Positions 41,796-50,231 of a stretch of DNA of 64,000 nt are shown piece after piece (position 1 is the first letter of the stretch; each line of letters starts with the position of its first letter). Location: assembly GCF_019423325.1 (NCBI RefSeq), contig NZ_JAHZBQ010000002.1:434001-498000 (forward strand), in the 5' to 3' direction. This stretch comes from Campylobacter sp. (lineage in GTDB: Bacteria; Campylobacterota; Campylobacteria; Campylobacterales; Campylobacteraceae). A program made the position numbers and the translations under genes. The notes beneath the pieces were generated by a model. The model saw only the letters and a list, made by a program, of their open reading frames with translations. It searched no databases and was not told the origin of the DNA.

Positions 41796-44193
41796 AAATT
41801 TTATCTTGAGTGCGCGCAAGCAGGGAGATTCTGCACAAAATTTGAACTTACGTTGCGGCCCGGGCACAAGCAAGCGAAGCTTTGGCGCGTATCGCGATCC
41901 AGATGCGTGCAGATATAGGCTGCTGGGCGCTAGATGCGACGATCTAGGTGCATACAGGAATGAGCTCTTACGGGGCGGCAGATGTTGCGATGTCGGCGCG
42001 GGCAGACACAGGCTCTTGCGAGATGCTAAATGTTATGATTTCGTTGCTTGCATAGACAGGCTCTTTCGGGACATCGGACGCTGCGATCTTAGCATAAGCG
42101 GATATAGCCTTTCGCAGGATGCCTGGCGCCGCGGTTTTATTGCACCAAAATACGAGCTGTGTAGCCGTGTGAACTGCGATTATAGCGCGAGTGTTCTCTT
42201 GAGCGGCGCAGTGCGCTACGGCTTTGCTGCGCGAAATTCGGCGAAATTTAGCAGCGATACATACTGCGGCTCTAGCGTGAGCGCTTACTTACGGCGCGTT
42301 GGTACAAACCAAGATACCCGCTCACGCCGCGACTCCAGCGCGAATGTTCGCTTGCGACGCAGCCCTAACGCGAGCGATCCTTTGCAGCGCGTATCCGACC
42401 GCCCTGCTCGTACCGCCTGCCTGCATTGCAGATTTGGTGCGAACCCAGACTCTCGTCTGCGTTGTGGATTTGGCGCAGATTATTTTAAAAATTCAGGCGG
42501 AATTTCTACGCGAAATTTTAAAATTTCCGCTTCAAATTTTACGCGAAATTTCAAAAATCTAACTCGCAGCTTGGAAGCGGAACCCGTGCAAAGTTTCAAA
42601 ATTTCCGCTTTAAATTTTATACAAAATTTTTGGAATTCCGCTCGCGGCAGGGAAGCCGAGCCTGCGCAAAGCTTCAAAGATCAAAACCTAGCGCAGGACT
42701 TCTCACAAAACGGCAAAAGCTACGATCAAAATTCCACTCAGAGTTTTTCGCAAAGCGGCAGAAGCGCCGAGCCAAATTCCAAACCGAGTTTCTCGCAGAA
42801 CATTAAAAATTCCGAACGGAATTTCCCGCTAAGCTTCTTGCAAGGCATCAAAAATTCCGATCAAAGTCAAAATTCCAAACACGCCTCCGCGCAAAGCCAT
42901 GCCGAGCCAAATTCTGTTCAGGACTTCTCGCAGAGCTCTAAAAATTCCGATCGGAATTTTAAGACCAATTCCATGCAAAATCAAGCAGAGCCCGTTTCGC
43001 CGCAGGAGCTCAAAAATTCCGAGCCATGCCCGGCGCAGCGGCAAGAGCTAGGCTTTTACGCGCCTAAATTTAAAGATGAGCGCGCGAGAAATTTTTTCTC
43101 CCATCCGATGCGCACGTTTATTCTATGCGCCTGCTTTTTTGCGGCGCTGGGCGCGCTTAGCTTTTTAGCACCCGATGCGCTGGCGATCGATTATGTGAGC
43201 GCTCATAAGTTTTACTTTCTGTTTTTGGCGCCTTCGTGCATCTACGCGGCGTTTTTGCTTACCGCGCTGCCCGATTGGACGAACTTCGAGGGCTCGCTAA
43301 AGCCCGTTTCGCTCGCCTTTGCCGCCTGCCTGATCGCGGCTTTTATCGCGAGCTTTTTAAATTTACGGCTTGCGGCGGCGATTGTGGCGCTGTTTTGGGC
43401 GATATTTTTCATCTTTGCGGCACGGCTTTTGTGGCTGGATAAAAACTCGAATAATTTTAGCATCCTGGCGGTCCTTGCGGCGTTTTGCGCCTGCTCTGCG
43501 GCCTACGGCGCGAGCGGGGATGAGAAGTTTTTGCTCAGCTTCGTGCATATCAACGCCGCGGCAATCGCCGTCGTAAGCTACCGCATAAGCGTCGTCATCG
43601 GCAACGAAGCGCTAAAAGAGGGCGGGCTGAAGGACGCCGTTTTTATTCCAAATTTTATCTACAAAAATTTAGCCGCTTTCCTCGCCTTCGCTTTGGCGCT
43701 CGCGACGCCATTTTTAAGCGAGGCGACGTGCGGATTTATCGCGCTTGGCATCGGATTTTTGTTTTTGGCGAAACTTCGCGAGCTGCACTACGTCGAAATT
43801 CTAAGCCGCCACTATATGGCGTTTTACTACGCGTTGCAGGCTGCGTGCGCGGCGGGCTATGCGTGGCTGGGCTGGGAGCTGATCCGCGGGGGATACGCTG
43901 CCGCGCCGCTGCACGTCATCGCGATCTGCTATATGTATGGAGCGATACTTTTTGTGGGAATGATCGCCGGACAGCGCCACAGCGGAATTTCACCGCTAAA
44001 TTTTCCGCGCCTAAGCCGCGCGGCGCTCGTTTTAGCTCTACTCGCGGGGGTTTTAAGAGCCGTTTTTGCTGGCGAGAGCTTTATTTTATACGTGATGATC
44101 CCCTCGGCGCTTTTCATAGCCGCGGTCGCGCTATATCTGATAAATTTCATCCCGATCTTTCTGAAAAATCCTTTCAGCGCGGATCCGGATTGA
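41788..44193 (+). CDS. nnrS: NnrS-family membrane protein with a ~430-residue repeat-derived N-terminal expansion
   Basis: 801 residues, about twice the family norm. The C-terminal 365 residues (from SHPMRTFILCACFF) have the NnrS pattern of ten to twelve helices with conserved histidines: SHP at the start, FVHINAAAIAVVSYRISVV, LSRHYMAFYYALQ, LHVIAICYMYGAI. NnrS proteins are haem-copper membrane proteins linked to NO or nitrosative stress. The ATG at 41788 has GGGGAGTGAG upstream and overlaps the ATPase gene, so translation from here is likely. Residues about 10-430 contain a 16-residue Arg/Cys repeat (41930-42130) followed by Asn/Ser/Phe-rich units. The only later start near the core is ATG 43108, without a good ribosome-binding site. 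Confidence 0.7.
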   Translation: MSRNFILSARKQGDSAQNLNLRCGPGTSKRSFGAYRDPDACRYRLLGARCDDLGAYRNELLRGGRCCDVGAGRHRLLRDAKCYDFVACIDRLFRDIGRCDLSISGYSLSQDAWRRGFIAPKYELCSRVNCDYSASVLLSGAVRYGFAARNSAKFSSDTYCGSSVSAYLRRVGTNQDTRSRRDSSANVRLRRSPNASDPLQRVSDRPARTACLHCRFGANPDSRLRCGFGADYFKNSGGISTRNFKISASNFTRNFKNLTRSLEAEPVQSFKISALNFIQNFWNSARGREAEPAQSFKDQNLAQDFSQNGKSYDQNSTQSFSQSGRSAEPNSKPSFSQNIKNSERNFPLSFLQGIKNSDQSQNSKHASAQSHAEPNSVQDFSQSSKNSDRNFKTNSMQNQAEPVSPQELKNSEPCPAQRQELGFYAPKFKDERARNFFSHPMRTFILCACFFAALGALSFLAPDALAIDYVSAHKFYFLFLAPSCIYAAFLLTALPDWTNFEGSLKPVSLAFAACLIAAFIASFLNLRLAAAIVALFWAIFFIFAARLLWLDKNSNNFSILAVLAAFCACSAAYGASGDEKFLLSFVHINAAAIAVVSYRISVVIGNEALKEGGLKDAVFIPNFIYKNLAAFLAFALALATPFLSEATCGFIALGIGFLFLAKLRELHYVEILSRHYMAFYYALQAACAAGYAWLGWELIRGGYAAAPLHVIAICYMYGAILFVGMIAGQRHSGISPLNFPRLSRAALVLALLAGVLRAVFAGESFILYVMIPSALFIAAVALYLINFIPIFLKNPFSADPD
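41930..42130 (+). repeat. 48-bp degenerate tandem repeat inside the NnrS gene
   Basis: Four to five diverged units, each encoding about 16 residues with the pattern RC-D-(x)8-RLLRD. Examples are GRCCDVGAGRHRLLRD and AKCYDFVACIDRLFRD. At DNA level GACACAGGCTCTTGCGAGATG and TAGACAGGCTCTTTCGGGAC recur 48 bases apart. The frame is kept because the period is a multiple of three. Confidence 0.6.
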
Positions 44194-44259
44194 TGCTCAT
44201 CAAAGCGGGCTTGCTAAATTTTAGCTACAATCGATCAAATTTCATTTCAAGGAGAACTT

Positions 44260-44589
44260 ATGCAACACATCAAAAATATCGACGCCGCTAAGGCCGTAGA
44301 GCTTGCTTCGCTAGTCGAAGTATCCCCTCATAAGGTGATTTCGCGCACCCTCGCGCAAAATCCTGCGCTGAATATGACGCTTTTCGCCTTCGACGGCGGC
44401 GAGGAGATCAGCTCGCACAAATCCGACGGCGACGCGTTCGTTTACGTGCTTGAGGGGGAGGGCGATTTCACGATCGACGGGCAGAAACACCGCGTAAAAG
44501 CTGGGCAAAGCATCGTAATGCCTGCGGGCTTACCGCACGCGATCTTCGCTCCGGTACCGTTTAAATGGTTTTTAGTGGTGGTTTTTTAG
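44260..44589 (+). CDS. Small cupin-domain protein
   Basis: 109 residues. A single double-stranded beta-helix with the two cupin motifs: GEEISSHKSDGDAFVYVLEG and AGQSIVMPAGLPHAIFAP. The His/Asp/Glu and later His positions could bind a metal, though the first motif has HKSDGD in place of HxH. No signal peptide. A strong ribosome-binding site (AAGGAGAAC) precedes the ATG. It follows the NnrS gene by 66 bases on the same strand, with a TACAAT -10-like box between, so it may be separately transcribed. Many such cupins accompany nitrogen-oxide or redox operons; function unknown. Confidence 0.75.
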   Translation: MQHIKNIDAAKAVELASLVEVSPHKVISRTLAQNPALNMTLFAFDGGEEISSHKSDGDAFVYVLEGEGDFTIDGQKHRVKAGQSIVMPAGLPHAIFAPVPFKWFLVVVF

Positions 44590-45062
44590 CCTCTGAGTTT
44601 AAGAGCGGGCTTAAATTTTAAAATTTAGCCCGCCCGCCGCTTCATAAAATTTTATCCGAAATTCCATTCCCAGGGCTATTCTGTTTATTTCCGTCCACTC
44701 CCGCTCGCCCTCGCAAAATTTTAAAATTCCAAAACGTTTAAATTTTATTTTCACCGCGCCCAAAAATTTCGTCTGTTTTGCAAACCGTGCGGGAGCTGAA
44801 AATAACGCACCGCGTTTGCGCGCCGTGCCGAGCCCGAAATCGCACGCTTGAGCTCGCATCGCAAGTCAAATCCATAGCTCGCGCATTAAATTTCAAAGCC
44901 GCGCCGAGCGTGCAATACATATCGGGCGAGTAGAGCAGATGGACGCTGTAGTAGGGCGAACCCGCCGAGTGCGCAATGTGCACTAAGCTAACAGATCGAG
45001 CGCTAAATTTAAAGGCCGTGTCCGGAGCGAAATACACGCCAAGCCGGCTTAAATTTTAAAAT
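44590..45062. other. Convergent intergenic region between the cupin gene and recJ
   Basis: No gene is supported. It starts with the hairpin at 44605-44633 and continues as A/T-rich DNA with AAATTT words (for example AAATTTTAAAATTTAGC at 45051-45067, reaching into the recJ end). Converging genes require terminators here; no other structure is evident. Confidence 0.55.
44605..44633. terminator. Hairpin with G+C stem around an AAATTTTAAAATTT core
   Basis: GCGGGC at 44605-44610 pairs with GCCCGC at 44628-44633, and the interior TAAATTTTAAAATTTA is itself a palindrome, extending the stem. It lies 16 bases after the cupin stop and probably ends that transcript. It is a clear case of the dispersed AT palindrome used as a hairpin. 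Confidence 0.55.
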
Positions 45063-46643
45063 TTAGCTCTCGCTCGGGGTTAGCTCCTTGATGATGAGCT
45101 CGGGCGTGATCGTGCCGCGGAAGTTGTTTTTGCTAATCGTAAAGATCGCGTCCACTCGCTCGCCGGCGCGCGGCAAAAAGTCGTAGTTGAAAAACAGCGC
45201 CTCGGCGCTGCCGCCGTTTTTATCAAGCGCCATTTTGATATGCTTGCCCTCCTTGCCGATCTCTCTGATATTGCGGGCGCGCGCACCTTTGATACAAAAG
45301 AGCGGGCGCGGATTTTTCTGCCCGTACGGCTCGTAAAATTCTAAAATTTCAAGCAGCTCGAAGTCTATCTGCGACGCGTCCAGCTCGCCCAGCAGATCGT
45401 CTTGCGCGCTAAAATCGCTCAGATCCTTGGGCGTAATGCGCTCATTTACGCGGCGCTTAAACTCCTGAAGTAGCGCAGGATCGATCCCCACGCCCGCAGC
45501 GCCCTTGTGCCCGCCGAAAGTCGTTAAAATTTCGCTTTGCGAGGAGATCAGCTCTAAAATGTCGAATTTACCGATGCTGCGCGCGCTTCCTTTGGCGCGC
45601 GAGTCGCTTACGCTAAAGACGATCGCGGGCTTTTTGTAGGTCTTGCTTAGGCGGCTTGCGACGATGCCGATGATCCCTTCGTGCCACTGCGGACCCCACA
45701 CGACGATGACGTTGTCGCTGGGATCGACGCTTTTTACGATCTCGTCGTAGAGGCTTTTCTCCTCCTCTTTGCGCGAGTTGTTGATCGAATTTATCGTCTC
45801 TAAGTAGTGGTTTGCCTCTCTGATATTTTTGGCGCATAAAAAGTTATACGACATCGTCGCATCGTCCATCCGCCCCGTGCAGTTGATAAGCGGCGCGATC
45901 GTGTAGCTGATATCGTCAAATTCGAAATGTTTTTTGAAATAATGCTCCTTAATCGCCTTGAAGCAGGCGCGGTTCGAGCTATTTAGCCGCTTGATGCCGA
46001 AGCGCAAAAGTGCGCGGTTCATATCGCGCAGCTCCATCATATCGGCGATTATGGCGATGATGAGGATATCCATCGAGCTTGCCATATCGTAGTTCACGCC
46101 GAGGGTTTCTTTTAGCGCGCCCACGAGATACCACGCTACCTGCGCGCCGCAAATTTCGATATTTGGGAAGGTGCAGTCAGGCTGCTTCGGATTGATTATC
46201 GCGTAAGCTCTAGGCAGCACGGGCGGAGGCATGTGATGATCGGTGATGATAAGATCGATCCCCTTTTGCGCGCAAATTTCGGCGGCTTCCGTCGCGGAGG
46301 TGCCGTTATCTACGGTGATGATGAGATCCACATCCTCAAGCTCGCCTATGATCTCACTGTTTAGCCCATATCCGTCGGTAAAGCGGTTTGGTATCTTAAT
46401 GACGTAATCCGCGCCTATTTGATTGAAAAAATCGCTCATTATGACGGTGCTTACGATACCGTCGACGTCGTAATCGCCGACTACGGCTATGCGCTGGTTT
46501 TCTTCGATGGCAGTTTTTATGCGCAAAGCCGCCTTATAGGTATCTTTCAGATCGCAGGGTAAGGGAATTTCAGAAATTTTAGTATGCCGATCGTTCGCAA
46601 ATCTCGATTTTAGAATTTCCCTTATCTCATTTTTACCTAGCAT
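45063..46643 (-). CDS. recJ: Single-stranded-DNA-specific exonuclease RecJ
   Basis: 526 residues. DHH phosphoesterase motifs are in order: VVGDYDVDGIVSTVIMS, LIITVDNGTSATEAAEI, LIITDHHMPPPVLPRAYAII and later INCTGRMDDATMSYNFL. The DHHA1 part contains VVWGPQWHEGIIGIVASRL and TTFGGHKGAAGVGIDPA, and a C-terminal OB-like region follows. RecJ degrades single-stranded DNA 5'-to-3' during recombination and mismatch repair. Its start overlaps pyrG by 11 bases, so both are expressed together. Confidence 0.95.
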   Translation of the reverse strand: MLGKNEIREILKSRFANDRHTKISEIPLPCDLKDTYKAALRIKTAIEENQRIAVVGDYDVDGIVSTVIMSDFFNQIGADYVIKIPNRFTDGYGLNSEIIGELEDVDLIITVDNGTSATEAAEICAQKGIDLIITDHHMPPPVLPRAYAIINPKQPDCTFPNIEICGAQVAWYLVGALKETLGVNYDMASSMDILIIAIIADMMELRDMNRALLRFGIKRLNSSNRACFKAIKEHYFKKHFEFDDISYTIAPLINCTGRMDDATMSYNFLCAKNIREANHYLETINSINNSRKEEEKSLYDEIVKSVDPSDNVIVVWGPQWHEGIIGIVASRLSKTYKKPAIVFSVSDSRAKGSARSIGKFDILELISSQSEILTTFGGHKGAAGVGIDPALLQEFKRRVNERITPKDLSDFSAQDDLLGELDASQIDFELLEILEFYEPYGQKNPRPLFCIKGARARNIREIGKEGKHIKMALDKNGGSAEALFFNYDFLPRAGERVDAIFTISKNNFRGTITPELIIKELTPSES

Positions 46644-48264
46644 TTTTTATAGATGCTTCGATAAAGCCCAAAATAGCGGGATTTGGGCGCACTAAACGGC
46701 TGGTAAATTCCGGGTGAAACTGCACGCCCAGAAAAAACGGATGGTTTTTTAGCTCGACCGCTTCGATAAGCCCGTCGCTCTCGCCGCAGACGATAAGACC
46801 GTGCTTTTCAAACTCGGCGCGGTACTTCGGATTGGCTTCGTAGCGGTGGCGGTGGCGCTCGCGGATGGTCTTTTGCTCGCCGTAAATTTTACCCAAAAGC
46901 GAGCCTTTTTTGACGTCGCAGTCATAGCCGCCCAGCCGCATAGTGCCGCCCATAGGGGATTTGTGCGTGCGGATCTGCTTTTTGCCGCTTGCGTCGATAA
47001 AGCTATCGATGAGGTAAATCACCGGATCTTCGGTCTGCGGGTCAAATTCCGCAGAGTTGGCGTTTTTTAGTTTTAAGACGTTGCGCGCAAACTCCACCAT
47101 CGCAAGCTGCATCCCTAGGCAAATTCCCAAAAACGGCACCTTGCGCACCCGCGCGTAGTTTATGGCTAAAATTTTACCCTCTACCCCGCGCGAGCCGAAG
47201 CCGCCCGCGACCAAAATTCCGTTTACGTCGCGAAAAATTTCATCCACATTGCTTGCTTCAATTTTTTCGCTGTCGACCCATTTTAAGCTTATCCGCGTAT
47301 CAAGCGTCGCACCCGCGTGGATGATCCCCTCGGTGAGGGATTTGTAGCTTTCTTTCAGATCGATATATTTGCCGACGAAGGCGATCGTAGTTTCGTTCGT
47401 AGGCACGATGACGCGCTTAACGAGGCTGTCCCAGTTGCTCATATCGACTTCAAGCTTATTTAAGCTTAGAGTCTCCGCGATCGGCGTTAAAATATCCTGC
47501 TTCAAAAACGCAAGCGGGATCTGATAGATGCTCGCGCTATCGGGGCTTTCAATGACGCAGTTTTTATCCACGCCGCAGCTTAGCGCGATCTTATCTTTAA
47601 GCGCGCGATTTAGCGGCATTTCGGAGCGGCAGATTATCATATCGGGGCTAATACCGATGCGGCGCAGCTCGCCTACGCTATGCTGCGTGGGCTTTGTTTT
47701 GAGCTCGCCCGCGACCTTTATAAAAGGCACGAGCGTGAGGTGGATATTCATCGTATTTACCCTACCAAGCTCCACTCTCATCGCGCGGATCGCCTCTAAA
47801 AACGGTAGCCCCTCGATGTCGCCTACGGTACCTCCGATCTCGACGATCAGCACGTCGTTGCCCTCGCCTGCCTTTTTTATACGGCGCACGATCTCGCCTA
47901 CGATGTGAGGGATCACCTGGATCGTCTTACCTAGATAATCGCCTCTGCGCTCCTTTTCGATGACGGAGCTGTAAACTTTGCCCGTGGTGAAGTTGTTGTC
48001 TTGGCTTAAATTTTCATCCAAGAACCGCTCATAATGCCCCAAATCCAGATCGGTCTCCGCGCCGTCGTCAGTGACAAAAACCTCTCCGTGCTCCAGCGGG
48101 CTCATGGTGCCCGGATCGACGTTGATATAAGGATCCGCCTTTAGTATGCGCACTTTAAGCCCAGCGTGCTTTAAAAGCGTCGCGATCGACGCCGCCGCAA
48201 TGCCCTTACCCAGCGAGCTCAGCACTCCGCCGGTGACGAAAATATATTTCGTTTGTTTTGCCAT
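46633..48264 (-). CDS. pyrG: CTP synthase
   Basis: 543 residues, typical. The synthetase domain starts TKYIFVTGGVLSSLGKGIAA and includes ADPYINVDPGTMSPLEHGEV and VEIGGTVGDIEGLPFLEAIR. The C-terminal glutaminase domain has VPFLGICLGMQLAMVEFARN with the catalytic Cys, and a His-x-Glu near VQFHPEFTSR. The enzyme makes CTP from UTP with glutamine. It is first in the leftward pyrG-recJ operon. Confidence 0.97.
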   Translation of the reverse strand: MAKQTKYIFVTGGVLSSLGKGIAAASIATLLKHAGLKVRILKADPYINVDPGTMSPLEHGEVFVTDDGAETDLDLGHYERFLDENLSQDNNFTTGKVYSSVIEKERRGDYLGKTIQVIPHIVGEIVRRIKKAGEGNDVLIVEIGGTVGDIEGLPFLEAIRAMRVELGRVNTMNIHLTLVPFIKVAGELKTKPTQHSVGELRRIGISPDMIICRSEMPLNRALKDKIALSCGVDKNCVIESPDSASIYQIPLAFLKQDILTPIAETLSLNKLEVDMSNWDSLVKRVIVPTNETTIAFVGKYIDLKESYKSLTEGIIHAGATLDTRISLKWVDSEKIEASNVDEIFRDVNGILVAGGFGSRGVEGKILAINYARVRKVPFLGICLGMQLAMVEFARNVLKLKNANSAEFDPQTEDPVIYLIDSFIDASGKKQIRTHKSPMGGTMRLGGYDCDVKKGSLLGKIYGEQKTIRERHRHRYEANPKYRAEFEKHGLIVCGESDGLIEAVELKNHPFFLGVQFHPEFTSRLVRPNPAILGFIEASIKNAR

Positions 48265-48402
48265 AAGTTTTCCTAAATTTTGATATTAATGCCGCGATTA
48301 TAACTTCTTTTAGGTTAAAGCACACTAAGCTAGAATTTGAAAATTTTAGAAATTTACGGCACAATACGCACCCAAATAAATTTTAAATTTAAAGGAGAGA
48401 TG

Positions 48403-49851
48403 ATGAAAAAGATCATCGCGGCTTTAGTGGTCATCGTAGCGCTTATAGTGGGCGTTTTTGTAGCGACAAAGGACGCTAAAACGGGCGTAGCTAAAAGTGT
48501 AAACGATAGCATAACCAAAACGGTTGACGGTGCGGTTGGCAAGAGTGCCAGCGCCGCGATTGAGCAGCAGATTGCGGAATTTATCGCTAGAAACGAAATT
48601 TTCGAGACTAAAAGCGCTAAATTTTATCCGGGAGATAGCAACTCAAGCGGCTTTATCGAAGGCGTAGTAAAAAAAGAGAAACTACAAAAAAGCCTTGCCG
48701 AGGGCTTTAGCAAGTTAAAGGAAAAAGCAGGCGCGCAAGATAGCAACGATACGGACGAGCCGGATCCTGCTAAAATTTTCCCGGAAGATTTTGCTTTTCG
48801 CTATGACTACACTATCAAGCATAGCGTAAAAAACGCTGCGGATGGATTTGAGAGCGACGGAATTTTAACGATTAAGACGCCATATTACGCGGAGCCTTGC
48901 AAGAAGCTGTTTAAGACTGACGCGCCGCTTAGCACGCATCTAAACTACGGGCCTACAGAGGTTAAATTTAGCGCAAAGCTAGCCGATATAAATGTGCTCG
49001 AAGATGGCGGAATAGGACGTCTTGCAGGCCTTAGTCTAAATGGCACGAGCGATATGAGCGGTAAAACGATAAAAGCCTTGGGCTTTAAAATCGGTGAAAT
49101 TTTTATAGACGACGGCAAGGATTCGGGTCTTGATGTGAAGGATCTTATCTACGAGGCAAACTTTAAAAATGGCATCCAAGATCTAGACGATAATATAACT
49201 AAGCTCTTTTTGAATGACATAGATTTTGCAGGCAGCACAAAAGAGCTCGTCGTAACTGTAGATAAGCAGCGCTTCGTCGTAGTTACGGATATGAGCACAG
49301 AAGGTAGCTACCGCATAAAAGATGGAATTTTAAATTTCAACGAAAGCGATAAAGCCCAAAGCCTAAAAATCGCCGATGTGCTAGTGCGAAACATCCATTT
49401 AGGTGTCGATACCAGCTTTAGCGCCGCACTTTTCGAAAAATATCTGTCTGTTATCTCAAATCCGCAAGAAGGCGAAAAATTAGCGGAAAATAAAGAGCTT
49501 TTTATGAAGCTGCTAAAAGATGATATGAAAATCAACGTGAATGATTTTTCGTTTGAAAATAGCCTCGGTAAGAAATTTACTTTTAACGCAAGCGCGCTAG
49601 TAGGCGGCTACATCGACGAGACGCAGCTTTTTAAGCGCATGAGCTTGGACGGCAAAGCTACGATAAATACAACCATCACGGACTTCTTATCGCCTTATGA
49701 CAGCCTGCGCGATTTTGCGCCGATGGCGGAAGTTTACGGCTCGCAGTTTCTTAAGCCTGACGGAGATGGAGTTAAGATGGAGTTTAGCTTCGATAAGGCA
49801 AGCAACTCTATGATCTTAAACGGAAAGCCTATCCCGCTACCGCACAATTAA
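48403..49851 (+). CDS. DUF945 (YdgA-like) protein
   Basis: 482 residues from the second of two tandem ATGs (48403), which is five bases after AAAGGAG. A single N-terminal membrane helix (IIAALVVIVALIVGVFVAT) anchors a long soluble domain of repeated beta strands, for example ADINVLEDGGIGRLAGLSLN, GFKIGEIFIDDGKD and FLNDIDFAGSTKELVVTVD. This resembles the DUF945/YdgA family, periplasmic proteins of uncertain function sometimes related to AsmA-like lipid proteins. It stands alone with a good terminator after it. It is divergent from pyrG. Confidence 0.72.
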   Translation: MKKIIAALVVIVALIVGVFVATKDAKTGVAKSVNDSITKTVDGAVGKSASAAIEQQIAEFIARNEIFETKSAKFYPGDSNSSGFIEGVVKKEKLQKSLAEGFSKLKEKAGAQDSNDTDEPDPAKIFPEDFAFRYDYTIKHSVKNAADGFESDGILTIKTPYYAEPCKKLFKTDAPLSTHLNYGPTEVKFSAKLADINVLEDGGIGRLAGLSLNGTSDMSGKTIKALGFKIGEIFIDDGKDSGLDVKDLIYEANFKNGIQDLDDNITKLFLNDIDFAGSTKELVVTVDKQRFVVVTDMSTEGSYRIKDGILNFNESDKAQSLKIADVLVRNIHLGVDTSFSAALFEKYLSVISNPQEGEKLAENKELFMKLLKDDMKINVNDFSFENSLGKKFTFNASALVGGYIDETQLFKRMSLDGKATINTTITDFLSPYDSLRDFAPMAEVYGSQFLKPDGDGVKMEFSFDKASNSMILNGKPIPLPHN

Positions 49852-49858
49852 ATTTTTA

Positions 49859-49905
49859 AGCTTTGCGGGCAAATTTTAAACCTGTTCGCAAAGCTCTTTT
49901 TATTT
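49859..49905 (+). terminator. Rho-independent terminator of the DUF945 gene
   Basis: AGCTTTGCG at 49859-49867 pairs with CGCAAAGCT at 49887-49895, a nine-base perfect stem, followed by CTTTTTATTT. It begins eight bases after the stop codon. Confidence 0.75.
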
Positions 49906-50231
49906 CTTACTTTTTCGAAGCAGAATTTCGCAAAGCTCCGCTCAAATTTTTCCCTGTAAAATTCCGCGGCGCCACCATAAAATTTCGCTAGAATTTTACC
50001 GCATCGTTTCCGCCCGCCCAGCTAAATTTTGATTCTACAATCGAAAAATTTTATCCTTTAATGACAGATAGGCTTAAGCAATTTTGGCTATAATGCGCGC
50101 TTTTGCAGCGCAGCTAGCGTAAATTTAAAAGACGGCGGATTTGAGGCATTTATTATGCCGCCTCTTTTGACGACGTATTTTATATTGGGAAACTAACGCT
50201 AAATTTGCATTTTTAAATTTCAAGGAACGAT
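49906..50231. other. Intergenic leader of nrdA
   Basis: No gene is seen. The -10 box at 50089 and a leader of about 130 bases precede nrdA; AGCGTAAATTT and GGCGGATTTGAGG contain nothing recognisable as a riboswitch. NrdR boxes, which regulate such genes in other bacteria, could not be identified. Confidence 0.45.
50089..50094 (+). promoter_or_regulatory. TATAAT -10 box upstream of nrdA
   Basis: TATAAT in a TTTTGGCTATAATGCGC context, 138 bases before the ATG, giving a long leader. It matches the other strong -10 boxes in this window. Confidence 0.6.

Noticed and set aside
42829..43044. Minus-strand frames inside the NnrS N-terminal expansion
   Set aside because: They are shadows of the repeat region; no initiation signals.
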